From: Streptomyces caniferus
GTDB taxonomy: Bacteria; Actinomycetota; Actinomycetes; Streptomycetales; Streptomycetaceae
Direction of reading: 5' to 3'
DNA: 64,000 nt
NCBI RefSeq assembly: GCF_009811555.1
Contig: NZ_BLIN01000005.1
Coordinates: forward strand, 3,791,501-3,855,500
Shown here: positions 16,182-25,405 of the stretch, one piece after another
Layout of the letters: each line of letters begins with the position of its first letter
Numbering within the stretch: position 1 is the stretch's first letter
Notes under the pieces: generated by a model
Told to the model about the DNA's origin: nothing
The model's input: only the letters and a program-made list of their open reading frames with translations
Database searches by the model: none
Program-made: the position numbers and the translations under genes

Positions 16182-18836
16182 TCACGACCGCCGCGCCAGC
16201 CCCGTCCCCTTGGCCGCGTCCAGCGCATACACACAGCGGTCCTTGCTGCAGGCGTACACCACGCCGCCGACCGCCACCGGTGAACCGGTGATCTCGCCGC
16301 CGGTCGCCAGCTTCCAGCGCAGCTGGCCGCCCATCGCATCGAGCGTGTAGAGGCAGTGGTCGGCCGAGCCGAAGTGCACCCGGCCCTCCGCGACTACCGG
16401 TGCGCCGACGACCTCCGCACCGGCCTGGAACCGCCAGCGGGGAGTGCCGGTCACCGCGTCCAGCGTGTAGAGCGCCTTGCCGCTGCCCAGGTGGACCGCG
16501 CCGTGCGCGACCAGTACCGGTTCGGTGGACTGCCGTGCCTCGGTGGCGATCCGCCAGCGGTCGCGGCCGTCCGCCGCGTCCAGCGCGTAGACCGTGCCGA
16601 GGTAGTCCGCCAGATAGACCCCGCCGCCGGTGACGGCCGGGCCGGGGGCGAAGGCGGGCGGGCTCAGGAACACCGCGGGCGCCTCGAAGTGCCAGCGCAC
16701 GTCGCCGCGGGCGATGTCGATCGCCAGCACCCGGGTGCCGGCCACGACATAGACCGCACCGTCCGACGCGGGCAGCAGCCGCACCGGCACCCCGCCGCAG
16801 GACGCGGCATCGCCCACCGGGTAAGACCAGCGCTCGGCGCCGGTCCGCGCCTCCAGCGCCTTCAGGCGCGCATCGGCCCAGACGAAGACCGTGCCGTCGT
16901 GCACCACGGGTCCGGCCTCGGCCGTCTCGAAGTCGGTCTGGACGCCACCGGTCTCCCACAGCAGTTCGCCGGTGCCGGCCTCCCATGCCTGGACGCCGCC
17001 GCCCCGGGTGCTGGTGACGACGGTCCCGCGGTCGACCTGGAGGGCGTAGACCCAGCCCTCGGTGTGCAGCCGCCAGCGCTCGGTGCCGTCGTCGGCGTCC
17101 AGCGCGTAGAGGCTCGGGCCGTCCGAGGCATGGATCCGGCCGTCCGCGACCGCCATCGCCCAGGCGACGTCACGGGTCTTGAACTTGCGGCGCCCGCTGG
17201 CCACATCGAGCGCATGCACCTCGAAGGACGTGACGTACAGCAGGTCGTCGGCGACGGCGGGGGTGCCCCACACATCGTTCGACATCCGGAACCGCCAGGG
17301 GCGCCAGCGGCCCGGTTCGGCGGGCGGGGCCTCCGGCGGAGCGGGCGGGGCGGCCTCGCCGCGGGCCGGGCCCTCCCCGGTCACGGCACCGCCCGTCGGG
17401 CCCTGCGGCGGCACACCGGTCGCCGGTCCGGCGCCGGGCGGCCGTACCCAGTTCGTCGCGGCACCGGCCTGCCCGCGCGGCTGCGGCCCCGGGGCGTCGG
17501 CGCGCGGCCCCGGCCCTATGGGGGCAGGTGAGCCGCCGAGGCGTACGGGACCTGCGGCGCCGTCCGAGGAGACGGCCGGCGGCGCGGCGGAGAGTGCGGC
17601 GGCGGGCGACGGCGAGGTGGTGGGCGGCGCGGCGGAGACCGGGGTCACCCGGGCCGTCGAGACGTCCGGGCCGAGCGCGGCGGGCTGCGGCATCGGGCCG
17701 GGGTGGCCACTGCGCGGATCGCTGCCGCGGTGCGCGCCGGGACCCGCCCCGATATGGCCGTTCCAGCCGGACTCCGCGGCCACCGGTGCGCTCTCCGGCC
17801 GCGGCGGCGCCTGGACGGGCTGCGGTGCGGGCATCGGGGGCGAGGCGGGCGGGGGCGGCGGCGCGGCGGGCGCCGCACGTCCGGCGGCGCGCCCGGAGCC
17901 GGCCCGCTGATTGTTGCCGGCCACGGTGGAGCGGCCGCCGCGCCGGCCCTCGATGAGCGCCACCGCGCCGGGCGGCAGCCAGGCGGAGGCGGTGCCGCTG
18001 TCGTCGCTGCCGGAGCCGAAGAGATGCGGTGCGAGCTGGGACTGCAGATCGGCGGGGGACGGCCGCTGGCCGGCCTCCATCTGCATACAGGACTCCATGA
18101 GCGGACGCAGTTCGTCCGGCAGCCCGGCCAGGTCGGGGCCCTCGCGCAGCAGCATGAAGACCGTCTCCACCGGGTTGGCGCCATGGAACGGCGCATGCCC
18201 GGTGGCGGCGAAGACCAGCGTCGACCCCAGGGAGAAGACGTCGCTGGCGCCGGTCACGCTGCGCGAGTCACGGGCCTGCTCGGGCGACATATAGGCAGGG
18301 GTGCCCACGGCGACGTTGGTCATCGTCAGACGGGTGTTGGACACCCCGGAGGCGATACCGAAGTCGATCACCCGGGGGCCGTCCTCGACGACCAGCACGT
18401 TCGACGGCTTCAGGTCACGGTGCACCAGGCCCGCGCCGTGGATGGACTGCAGCGCCTCGGCGATCCCGGCCGCCAGCCACCGCACCGCCTGGGCCGGGAG
18501 CGGCCCGCACTCATTGACTATTTCCTCGAGGGAGGGCGCGGGGACATAGGCCGTCGCGAGCCAGGGCACCGCAGCGCGCGGATCGGCGTCCACCACCGCG
18601 GCCGTGTAGAAGCCGCTGACCGCGCGGGCCGCCTCGACCTCGCGTGTGAAGCGGACCCGGAACAGCTGGTCCTCGGCGAGCTCGGTACGCACCGTCTTGA
18701 TCGCCACGCGCCGGCCGGACGCGGACCGCGCGAGATAGACCAGTCCCATGCCGCCGGCCCCGAGACGGCCGAGCACCTCGAACGGGCCGATCCGCCGGGG
18801 ATCGTGCTGCGTCAGCTGCTTCAGCTGCTCCACCAC
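16182..18836 (-). CDS. afsK: Serine/threonine protein kinase AfsK with PQQ-type beta-propeller
   Basis: An 884-residue Hanks-type kinase that phosphorylates AfsR in Streptomyces. Kinase domain about residues 15-280: glycine loop GRLGAGGMG, catalytic Lys47 in [12 protein letters not shown] at 139-146, DFG at 158-160, activation loop [22 protein letters not shown] Pro/Ala-rich linker follows, then a C-terminal set of YALDA/WRF-type PQQ-like repeats forming a propeller. No transmembrane helix is seen, as in AfsK. The text from [20 protein letters not shown] onward matches my memory of S. coelicolor AfsK almost exactly. GTG 18836 has GGGAGG about ten bases upstream; the longer frame to 19151 is not supported. 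It lies opposite to, and 8.7 kb from, the afsS-like genes it is normally close to. Confidence 0.93.
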   Translation of the reverse strand: MVEQLKQLTQHDPRRIGPFEVLGRLGAGGMGLVYLARSASGRRVAIKTVRTELAEDQLFRVRFTREVEAARAVSGFYTAAVVDADPRAAVPWLATAYVPAPSLEEIVNECGPLPAQAVRWLAAGIAEALQSIHGAGLVHRDLKPSNVLVVEDGPRVIDFGIASGVSNTRLTMTNVAVGTPAYMSPEQARDSRSVTGASDVFSLGSTLVFAATGHAPFHGANPVETVFMLLREGPDLAGLPDELRPLMESCMQMEAGQRPSPADLQSQLAPHLFGSGSDDSGTASAWLPPGAVALIEGRRGGRSTVAGNNQRAGSGRAAGRAAPAAPPPPPASPPMPAPQPVQAPPRPESAPVAAESGWNGHIGAGPGAHRGSDPRSGHPGPMPQPAALGPDVSTARVTPVSAAPPTTSPSPAAALSAAPPAVSSDGAAGPVRLGGSPAPIGPGPRADAPGPQPRGQAGAATNWVRPPGAGPATGVPPQGPTGGAVTGEGPARGEAAPPAPPEAPPAEPGRWRPWRFRMSNDVWGTPAVADDLLYVTSFEVHALDVASGRRKFKTRDVAWAMAVADGRIHASDGPSLYALDADDGTERWRLHTEGWVYALQVDRGTVVTSTRGGGVQAWEAGTGELLWETGGVQTDFETAEAGPVVHDGTVFVWADARLKALEARTGAERWSYPVGDAASCGGVPVRLLPASDGAVYVVAGTRVLAIDIARGDVRWHFEAPAVFLSPPAFAPGPAVTGGGVYLADYLGTVYALDAADGRDRWRIATEARQSTEPVLVAHGAVHLGSGKALYTLDAVTGTPRWRFQAGAEVVGAPVVAEGRVHFGSADHCLYTLDAMGGQLRWKLATGGEITGSPVAVGGVVYACSKDRCVYALDAAKGTGLARRS

Positions 18837-19765
18837 TTGCCTGCCACCTCCCCGTGGGGCGAAAAAAAGACTCTCCATAGCCACGAGCCGCCGAGAGCCA
18901 CTGCCCCGTGCAGCATCTCCCCGCCTGCGGCGAGGACCGTCGAAACGGCCGTACGCGTGCTGATTGTTCCTGGCCGGGCCGACGGTTGCGAACCCGGGGC
19001 CTGTCCGCCGTGTCACGGCATGCCTCCCGTAGCCCGCACCGGGTCCGTTACCCGACGTAACCCAACCCCGCCTGACGTGCTGCGATACGTCCCTTGACGG
19101 GCGGTTGCCCAGCGGGTTACCGGCGGGTTCCGGAACTACCGCGCGCGACACCGCCCGAAATACGGACGCTCACCACTCTGTTTGACGGGGCCGCGGAGAA
19201 AGTGGTTCGCCCTCCCGGACGTCCGGTGGCCGCGGTGGCCGAAACCATGCCGTTCCTCTGACTGTTCGCACCCATCCCCCACCGGTCATGCCATCCCCGT
19301 CGTCGCTCGCGGCCCCTCGGCCCAATTCTGCGCGTTCGAAGGTCATTTCGGCGCCAGGACGCCTGGCGTGGCGCCTTCCCGAACATCCGGGCAGGCCGGA
19401 GTACCGGCCGCCACAGTGGCCAGATGTCCACGCTAGCGACGGTTCGTACGATTCGCCCGACGACTATTCGTACGTACGGTCGATTTCTGTGAGGCCTGCG
19501 GAACGTGGAAGCAGTGGGGCCGATGTTCAACTGACGGCCATCGCGGCGCACTTGCCGCACGGACGGTGACCACTTATCCACCAAAGTTGTCCACAGCCTG
19601 TTGATAACACTCTTCACCGGATCGGACCAACCGGTCGCCGGCGGACCACACCCGCGGGCGGGCCCGCCACCAGCACGCTCACGGGGGTCGCGCACCCTGA
19701 ACTCCCCCATCCCCATTTGCAGGCAGCCAAATCGCGCTCCGATCACCCCTCGGTAAGCTGACGGC
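18837..19765. other. Large intergenic region between afsK and TetR gene
   Basis: 929 bp without a convincing gene; open frames on both strands have no protein-like composition. It holds two direct copies of TTCGTACG (19443-19450 and 19467-19474, 24 bp apart), which could be an operator, and the DnaA-box-like cluster at 19574-19607. Parts are less GC-rich than the surroundings. Confidence 0.55.
19574..19607. promoter_or_regulatory. Cluster of DnaA-box-like sequences
   Basis: TTATCCACC (19574-19582), TTGTCCACA (19587-19595, identical to the preferred Streptomyces DnaA box) and TGTTGATAA (19599-19607, reverse of TTATCAACA) lie within 34 bp. This could be a DnaA regulatory or titration site; it is not oriC, since no dnaA/dnaN or larger box array is nearby. 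Confidence 0.5.
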
Positions 19766-20413
19766 ATGACAGGACAAGTTCGAACCGTCGACGGCAGAGT
19801 TGCCGGCCGCCGCGGACAGGCGACGCGGCAAAAGCTTCTCGACTGCCTCAGCGAAATGCTCAGTTCGTCCCCCTACCGGGACGTCAAGGTCATCGATGTA
19901 GCCCGAAAAGCGGGGACTTCACCCGCAACGTTCTATCAGTACTTCCCGGACGTCGAGGGCGCCGTCCTCGAAATCGCCGAGGAGATGGCCAAAGAAGGCG
20001 CCACTCTGACCGATCTTGTCGCCGGACGCTCCTGGGTGGGCAAGTCCGGATGGCAGGCGGCGGAGGATCTGGTCGAGGGCTTCCTCTCCTTCTGGCGGAA
20101 GCACGACGCGATTCTGCGCGTGATCGACCTGGGTGCCGCCGAGGGCGACAAGCGGTTCTACAAGATCCGCATGAAGATCCTTAATGCCGTCACCAACTCC
20201 CTTACCGATTCGATCAAGGAACTGCAGGGCAAGGGCAAGCTCGACAAGGACGTGAGCGCGCCCGCGATGGCCGGCTCACTTGTCGCGATGCTGGCGGCGG
20301 TCGCCGGGCACCAGAAGGGCTTCCAGAGCTGGGGCGTGAAACAGGCCGAGCTCAAGCCGAATCTGGCACTGCTGGTGCACCTCGGCGTCACCGGCAAGAA
20401 GCCGACCAAATAA
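19766..20413 (+). CDS. TetR-family transcriptional regulator
   Basis: A 215-residue regulator. The N-terminal helix-turn-helix spans about residues 20-65 (RQKLLDCLSEMLSSSPYRDVKVIDVARKAGTS, then PATFYQYFPDVEGAVLEIA), and an all-helical ligand-binding domain follows. ATG 19766 has only a weak ribosome site. It resembles the TetR regulator I recall near afsK in other streptomycetes. No CTGACG-N3-CGTCAG site is visible upstream of it, so it is at best a candidate for the repressor of the catabolic genes. The rho-independent hairpin at 20534-20589 follows. Confidence 0.85.
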   Translation: MTGQVRTVDGRVAGRRGQATRQKLLDCLSEMLSSSPYRDVKVIDVARKAGTSPATFYQYFPDVEGAVLEIAEEMAKEGATLTDLVAGRSWVGKSGWQAAEDLVEGFLSFWRKHDAILRVIDLGAAEGDKRFYKIRMKILNAVTNSLTDSIKELQGKGKLDKDVSAPAMAGSLVAMLAAVAGHQKGFQSWGVKQAELKPNLALLVHLGVTGKKPTK

Positions 20414-20533
20414 CGAAGCAGCCGAGAAAGCATCCGGGGAAGCGGCCGGAGAAGCAGCCGCACCTCGAAGTCCCGGCGTTCGCCGGGCGGTTCGCCATCG
20501 GTCCTGTATCCGTCCTGCCATAGCTGTACCGCA

Positions 20534-20589
20534 CACACAGCGGGCGCCGCGCGGCCCCTCCGGGGGTTCGCCGCGGCGCCCGCTGTGTG
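20534..20589. terminator. Strong hairpin terminator between TetR and nitroreductase genes
   Basis: An 18-bp perfect stem: CACACAGCGGGCGCCGCG at 20534-20551 pairs with its complement at 20572-20589. There is no T-tract, but its placement between convergent genes suits bidirectional termination. Confidence 0.75.
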
Positions 20590-20638
20590 CATGGCGGACC
20601 GGACGGGCGGAACCGAAGCCCCGTACCCACCGGTCGGC

Positions 20639-21109
20639 TCACCGCCGCTCCAGGCGGAACAACCGGATCTCCCGCGCCACCCGCGCCTGATACGCGGCGT
20701 ACGGCGGCCAGAACTCCAGCGCCGTCCGCCAGGCCTGCGCCCGTTCCTCACCGGTCAGCAGCCGGGCCCGCACCGGGATGTCCCGGCCGCGCCAACTCAC
20801 CTCGGCCTCCGGGTGCTTCAGGAGGTTGCCGGTCCAGGCCGGATGCCCCGGCCGCCCGAAGTTGCTGCCGATCAGCAGCCAGCCACCGCCCTCCTCCGGC
20901 AGGCACGCCAGCGGAGTACGCCGCGGCTGCCCGCTCCTGGCACCGGTCGCGGTCAGCACCACACCGGGCAGCATCCGCGCGCTGAGCAGCACCTTCCCCC
21001 GGGTCAGCCGGTGCACCGCACGGTCCAGCGCGGGGACGACGTGCGGCGCGATCCGGGCGAACGTCCGGGTCGCGGAGACCTTCTGCACCCACCGCTCACC
21101 CGGCGGCAT
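20639..21109 (-). CDS. F420-dependent nitroreductase-like (DDN/DUF385) protein
   Basis: A 156-residue small split-barrel protein of the deazaflavin-dependent nitroreductase family. Recognisable text: LPGVVLTATGARSGQPRRTPLAC, then GGGWLLIGSNFGRPGHPAWTGNLLKHPEAEV, the family's cofactor-binding region. It begins inside the stop codon of the upstream acyl-CoA dehydrogenase (TGATG), so it is co-translated and probably belongs to the same operon under the palindrome at 22629. Reduction of a conjugated ketone or quinone with F420H2 is a reasonable but unproven role; the LLM protein at 794 would be a second F420 user. Confidence 0.85.
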   Translation of the reverse strand: MPPGERWVQKVSATRTFARIAPHVVPALDRAVHRLTRGKVLLSARMLPGVVLTATGARSGQPRRTPLACLPEEGGGWLLIGSNFGRPGHPAWTGNLLKHPEAEVSWRGRDIPVRARLLTGEERAQAWRTALEFWPPYAAYQARVAREIRLFRLERR

Positions 21110-22566
21110 CAGACCTCCACCGCCTGAGGCGCACGGGCTCCGGGGGGCGCGCCGTCCACGCCTGCGCTTGCGGGTGCCACCCGGCTTCCGTCCGCCCCAC
21201 GGCTGCCACCGCCGCGCTCCCGGCCGCCGCCCGCCCCACGCTCCTCGCCGAGCTCTCCGCTCCCCCCGGCCTCCCCCGCCCCGCCCGTGAACAGCCCCGC
21301 CTCCTCGGCGGCCCGTGCCCGGAGCCGGTGCGCGGGGCCCAGCAGCAGTTCGTCGCAGGCCGCCCGCTTGAAGTACAGATGCGCCTCGTGCTCCCAGGTG
21401 AAGCCGATGCCGCCGTGCAGCTGCACCGCCTCGGCCGCCACCGCCCGCAGCGTCTCCAGCGCCTGTGCCAGCGCCAGCGCCCCCACGCCGGGCTCGGCCG
21501 TACCGTACGGAGCCGAGGCGCCCTCGCCCCCGGACCGCCCGCTGCCCTCCGACCAGGCCGCGTAGTACGCCGCCGAGCGCGCCGCCTGCAGCATCACGTA
21601 CAGATCGGCGAGCCGGTGCTGTACCGCCTGGAAGGAGCCGATGGGCCGGCCGAACTGCTCTCGCTCCCGGACATGGGCGACGGTACGGGCCAACGCCGCA
21701 TCGGCCGCCCCCACCGCCTCGGCGGCCAGCGCCGCGGCCGCCGTCACCCCGGTCGCGGCGAGCGCGGCGGCCACCACCGCCCCGTCCCCGTCCCCGTCTC
21801 CGTCTCCGCCCCCCAGCAACTCGGCCGGGACCTCGCGCAGTTCGAGGCGGGCCTGCGGACGGGTCTCGTCCAGCACGGTCTGCCGGGTCCGCAGCAGACC
21901 GGGCACACCGGGCCCCGCGGTGCGTCCCGTGTCCGGCCGGGCGGCCGGGCCGGGGGCCGTCGCCCGTACGAGAAAGAGCAGGGTGCGGCCGCGCGCGAAC
22001 CCGCCGGTGCGGGCGGCCACCACCAGCACGTCCGCGGTGTGGCCGTTCAAGACCTGTCCGGCCTCCCCGTACAGCCGCCAGGTTCCGTCCTGCACCCGCG
22101 CCTGCATCCCGCCGGCCCGGCCGCCGCCCGCCCAGTCGCCGTCGTTCGGACCGGTCAGCGCCAGTGCGGTGGCCAGTTGCCCGCCCGGTACGGCGAGCGT
22201 TCCGGTGAGTTCGCCGGTGGCCAGGGCCGGCAGCAGTTCACTGCGCTGGCGTTCGCTGCCCAGCGCGAGGATCAGCGGCGCGGCCAGCGCGGCGGTGGCG
22301 ATCAGCGGCGAGGGAAGGACGGCACGGCCGGTCTCCTCGCAGGCCAGGGCGAGCTCGGTGGGCCCGCAGCCCACGCCTCCGTAGGCGGCGGGCAGGGCCA
22401 GGCCCGGCAGGCCGAGCTGAGCGGCGAGCTGCCGCCACAGCCGCTCGTCGTACCCGGGTGGGGTGCGCACCGCCGCCTTGACCTCGTCCGGACCGCAGCG
22501 TTTGAGCAGCAGTTCGCGCAGCGTACGGCGTATGTCGTGCTGCTCCTCGGTGAACGCGGCATCCAT
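21109..22566 (-). CDS. Acyl-CoA dehydrogenase family protein
   Basis: A 485-residue ACAD. It has the helical N-terminal domain (FTEEQHDIRRTLRELLLKRC), a middle beta domain lacking the full FAD/substrate signature, and a C-terminal four-helix domain with VREREQFGRPIGSFQAVQHRLADLYV and LHGGIGFTWEHEAHLYFKRA. The missing canonical middle motif and the Ala-rich text are typical of the partner-type subunit of heteromeric steroid ACADs, so it may need another ACAD (for example the one at 40141). The last 50 residues and an internal GDGDGDGDG run (21783-21806) are low complexity. ATG 22566 follows GGAGGAG. Confidence 0.85.
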   Translation of the reverse strand: MDAAFTEEQHDIRRTLRELLLKRCGPDEVKAAVRTPPGYDERLWRQLAAQLGLPGLALPAAYGGVGCGPTELALACEETGRAVLPSPLIATAALAAPLILALGSERQRSELLPALATGELTGTLAVPGGQLATALALTGPNDGDWAGGGRAGGMQARVQDGTWRLYGEAGQVLNGHTADVLVVAARTGGFARGRTLLFLVRATAPGPAARPDTGRTAGPGVPGLLRTRQTVLDETRPQARLELREVPAELLGGGDGDGDGDGAVVAAALAATGVTAAAALAAEAVGAADAALARTVAHVREREQFGRPIGSFQAVQHRLADLYVMLQAARSAAYYAAWSEGSGRSGGEGASAPYGTAEPGVGALALAQALETLRAVAAEAVQLHGGIGFTWEHEAHLYFKRAACDELLLGPAHRLRARAAEEAGLFTGGAGEAGGSGELGEERGAGGGRERGGGSRGADGSRVAPASAGVDGAPPGARAPQAVEV

Positions 22567-22628
22567 CGGCGGGCTCCTCCCGGCCGTGCGACGACGCCCG
22601 TCCGGTCCGACGGGCCCCCGCTTCCGAT

Positions 22629-22643
22629 CTGACGGGGCGTCAT
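22629..22643. promoter_or_regulatory. CTGACG-N3-CGTCAG palindrome, copy 5
   Basis: CTGACGGGGCGTCAT, one mismatch in the right arm. On the minus strand TACTAT lies immediately upstream as a possible -10, so the palindrome would cover the transcription start of the acyl-CoA dehydrogenase. Confidence 0.72.
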
Positions 22644-22719
22644 AGTAGGGACGGGGGAGGCACTTTCCTAGGCCGATCCCCGGCTCGCTTCGACACGGCC
22701 CGGCTCGCGCGGATCCCGA

Positions 22720-22767
22720 GAGGCGCCGGCGGGCCCGGGGATGCCCGGGCCCGCCCAACGGCGCCTC
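22720..22767 (-). terminator. GC-rich hairpin terminator of the AOC-like gene
   Basis: GAGGCGCC (22720-22727) and GGCGGGCCCGGG (22728-22739) pair with CCCGGGCCCGCC (22744-22755) and GGCGCCTC (22760-22767). The loop is four bases. It lies 9 bp past the stop of the gene at 22777. Confidence 0.72.
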
Positions 22768-22776
22768 GCCGCTCCG

Positions 22777-23280
22777 TCAGAGGATGAGGTGGACCGTGAG
22801 GTTCGTTTCCGTGTCGGTGACGTTGACGGCGTGGAGGTAGCCGTGAGCCGTGCGGTAGCGGCCCGTGCCGCCGGTGATCGCCAGGTCGATGTTGCCGGGA
22901 CCGGCCGTGGTGACGGTGAACCGGCCCTGCACGGTGAGCTGCCCCTGGGAGAGGGCCAGGTCGGCCGCGCACTGCAGGTCGAACTCATCGGTGGGGATGA
23001 ATCGGGTCAGCGTGCAGATCTCGCTGTACGTGCCGACCGCGGTGCTGCCGCGGAAGAGATTCCCGCTGACGACGTATTCGTCCCCCAGGCTCGGCCCGCC
23101 CGACCCGTCCACGTCGACGAAACCGCCCTGGGTCTGCTTGGCGACCAGCTGGAAGACCTCCTCTCTCGGGGGGTTGGGCCCGCCTCCGGTACCGGTGACC
23201 GCCGATGCCGAGGGTGCACAGAAAAGGAGGGCGGCCAATCCGGTGACCGCACTCAGGGCGACATGCTTGAAGGTACGCAC
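22777..23280 (-). CDS. Secreted allene-oxide-cyclase-like barrel protein
   Basis: A 167-residue exported protein. An N-terminal signal peptide (VRTFKHVALSAVTGLAALL ... SASA) is followed by a beta-barrel domain with the AOC/dirigent-like pattern: DEYVVSGNLFRGSTAVGTYSEICT, QGRFTVTT, then the closing ITGGTGRYRTAHGYLHAV. In bacteria these proteins are of unclear function, often secreted and co-occurring with natural-product loci. GTG 23280 is chosen because AGGAGG lies five bases upstream; the ATG at 23313 is upstream of that site. No palindrome; not part of the catabolic regulon. Confidence 0.8.
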   Translation of the reverse strand: MRTFKHVALSAVTGLAALLFCAPSASAVTGTGGGPNPPREEVFQLVAKQTQGGFVDVDGSGGPSLGDEYVVSGNLFRGSTAVGTYSEICTLTRFIPTDEFDLQCAADLALSQGQLTVQGRFTVTTAGPGNIDLAITGGTGRYRTAHGYLHAVNVTDTETNLTVHLIL

Positions 23281-24026
23281 GATTTCCTCCTGTGGGACTG
23301 GAAGGGAATTCACTGACTATGTGCGATGCGGTGCCATGCGATGCGATGTAGCGAAATGCGATAAGGAATGGCTTCCGGCCCGACAGCACATGGACGACAG
23401 GGCGTCATTTCGGTGCCGTCATACCGGCGCCGCATTCCGGTGCAGTCATTCCTGCGCGGAATTTCGGTACCCTCCGGCGTCGTCGCTCCAGGGGCGGCAC
23501 TCCCGTACCGTTCACGAATTTTCGAACGGTTACCCGGGCGGGCACACCGTTGGCGAGGAAAAGCCGGCGGCGCCGGGAATGATGTTCCGTACCAAAAACC
23601 CGTCAGCCCTACCGGGGCCGCACGCCTGGACGGGCGGCGGCCATCGCAGCGCGAAAGCGAACATGACACTCCCTGGGACAGGCGGGAACCTCTCTTCCCG
23701 CACACGGAAATGCCTGCTCCACCGCATGGGCAACAGCGAGCAGTCAACCGGCCGAAAGAAGGCCGGTGAAATACACACAGCGAATGGAGAATACCGGGCC
23801 GGGGAAAGCATGGAAAGGCCGGGACGTTATCTCCGATTCTCCGATAATCACCTCGGACGGCCTTCCTGGAGCAGCTCGCCGCCGGGTCCGGCGGCGCCTT
23901 CCGGCCACGCCGATGCCCGGCCGGACACGAGGCGAGGCGGCCGGGGCGGGGCGGGTAGCCGGCAGCCGGGCCGAGCACCCGGCCCGCCTCCTCGGCCGCG
24001 CTCCGCCCCCTGCCCGCACACCCATA
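23281..24026. other. Intergenic region with short direct repeats, no gene seen
   Basis: About 745 bp. It includes GCGATG-type reiterations at 23320-23360, and CGGTGCCGTCATACC (23411-23425) echoed as CGGTGCAGTCATTCC (23438-23452). It is less GC-rich than the neighbours. Open frames on both strands lack protein character. It might be degraded sequence or an extended promoter of the AOC-like gene. Confidence 0.45.
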
Positions 24027-24027
24027 T

Positions 24028-24042
24028 CTGATGTACCGTCAG
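24028..24042. promoter_or_regulatory. CTGACG-N3-CGTCAG palindrome, copy 6, over a leaderless -10
   Basis: CTGATGTACCGTCAG, one mismatch; flanking T and A extend it. TACCGT inside it (24034-24039) ends 7 bp before ATG 24047, which fits a leaderless promoter with the palindrome covering the -10 box. Confidence 0.78.
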
Positions 24043-24046
24043 ATTC

Positions 24047-25231
24047 ATGACTCCAGGGACCCCTTACGGGAATCGCAGGGTCGCCGTCGCCGGAGTGGCC
24101 CTCTCCGATTGCGGGCGCGTGGACGAGGCCACCCCGTACGCCCTGCACGCCCAGGCCGCCCGCCGGGCGCTCGCCGACAGCGGACTGGACCGTTCGGTGA
24201 TCGACGGCTTCGCCTCGGCCGGCCTGGGCACCCTCGCACCCGTCGAAGTCGCCGAATATCTGGGACTGCACCCCACCTGGGTCGATTCGACCTCGGTCGG
24301 CGGCTCCACCTGGGAAGTCCTGGCCGCGCACGCCGCCGACGCGATCGCCGCCGGCCACGCCAACGCCGTCCTGCTCGTCTACGGTTCCACGGCCCGCGCC
24401 GACATCAAGGCCGGGCGCCGCACCGCGAACCTCTCCTTCGGCGCCCGCGGCCCGCTGCAGTTCGAGGTCCCCTACGGGCACACCCTGATCGCCAAGTACG
24501 CCATGGCCGCCCGCCGCCATATGCACCAATACGGCACCACACTGGAGCAGTTGGCCCAGATAGCCGTCCAGGCACGCGCCAATGCGGCGACCAACCCGGA
24601 AGCCATGTACCGCGACCCGATCACGGTCGACGACGTCCTCTCCGGCCCGGTGATCGCCGACCCGTTCACCAAACTGCACTGCTGCATCCGCTCCGACGGT
24701 GGCTGCGCGGTCCTGCTCGTCGCCGAGGACTACGTCCGCGACCTCGCCAAGCCCCCCGTATGGGTGCTCGGTTCCGGCACCTCCGTCTCGCACACCACCA
24801 TGTCGGAGTGGGACGACTTCACCGTCTCGCCCGCGGCGGTCTCCGGCCGCCTGGCCTTCGAGCGCGCCGGAGTCCGCCCCTCCGAGATCGACCTCGCCGA
24901 GCTCTACGACGCCTTCACCTATATGACCCTGGTGACGCTGGAGGACCTGGGCTTCTGCGCCAAGGGGGAGGGCGGCCCGTTCGTCGAGAAGGGGCGGCTG
25001 CTGCGGGACGGGGAGTTGCCGGTCAACACCGACGGGGGTGGGCTGGCCGCCTGCCATCCCGGCATGCGCGGCCTGTTCCTGCTGGTCGAGGCGGTACGCC
25101 AGCTCCGCGGCGAGGCCGGCCCGGGCCGCCAGGTACGCAAGCCCGGCGGCGCGCTGCCCCAACTGGCGGTCGCCTCGGGCACGGGCGGCTGGTTCTGTTC
25201 GTCGGGGACGGTGGTGTTGGGGCGGGGGTGA
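24047..25231 (+). CDS. Thiolase-fold lipid-transfer protein (Ltp-like), second copy
   Basis: A 394-residue paralogue of the protein at 11760. It shares the layout: VAVAGVALSDCGRV start, PYALHAQAARRALADSG, IYDAF-type segment LYDAFTYMTLVTLEDLGFCAKGEGGPF near 295, and terminal NTDGGGLAACHPGMRG. In the segment where condensing thiolases carry the nucleophilic Cys it reads SVGGSTWEVLAAH without Cys, as expected for aldolase-type rather than thiolytic members. It starts at ATG 24047, probably leaderless. It stands alone; a matching DUF35 gene is at 30909. Retro-aldol cleavage of a CoA thioester is a reasonable guess. Confidence 0.84.
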   Translation: MTPGTPYGNRRVAVAGVALSDCGRVDEATPYALHAQAARRALADSGLDRSVIDGFASAGLGTLAPVEVAEYLGLHPTWVDSTSVGGSTWEVLAAHAADAIAAGHANAVLLVYGSTARADIKAGRRTANLSFGARGPLQFEVPYGHTLIAKYAMAARRHMHQYGTTLEQLAQIAVQARANAATNPEAMYRDPITVDDVLSGPVIADPFTKLHCCIRSDGGCAVLLVAEDYVRDLAKPPVWVLGSGTSVSHTTMSEWDDFTVSPAAVSGRLAFERAGVRPSEIDLAELYDAFTYMTLVTLEDLGFCAKGEGGPFVEKGRLLRDGELPVNTDGGGLAACHPGMRGLFLLVEAVRQLRGEAGPGRQVRKPGGALPQLAVASGTGGWFCSSGTVVLGRG

Positions 25232-25405
25232 AGGGCCGGGGGCGGCGTCGTGGCAAGAGCCAGGGGAAGGGGCCGGGACGAGGAGTGGCGAGGCGGCGGC
25301 CCGCCCCGCCACTCCTGCCCTGGCCCGGGGCTCAGCCCGGCCCGGGGCTTCGGCCCTCACCCGGCACTCAGACCGGCCCCGGGTCCTCGCCCCGGCCCCG
25401 GACCG

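Noticed and set aside
19574..19607. DnaA boxes as the chromosomal replication origin
   Set aside because: Only three boxes and no dnaA, dnaN or large array nearby.
19117..19767. Open frame of 216 codons on the minus strand
   Set aside because: Composition and lack of recognisable domain or ribosome site mark it as a by-product of high-GC sequence in the afsK upstream region.
23310..23978. Open frame of 222 codons on the minus strand
   Set aside because: Arg/Pro/Cys-rich text without fold or ribosome site; overlaps repeat-like DNA.
24047..25231. Calling the Ltp-like protein a degradative thiolase (acetyl-CoA acetyltransferase)
   Set aside because: The usual nucleophilic Cys segment is absent, so thiolytic activity is unlikely.
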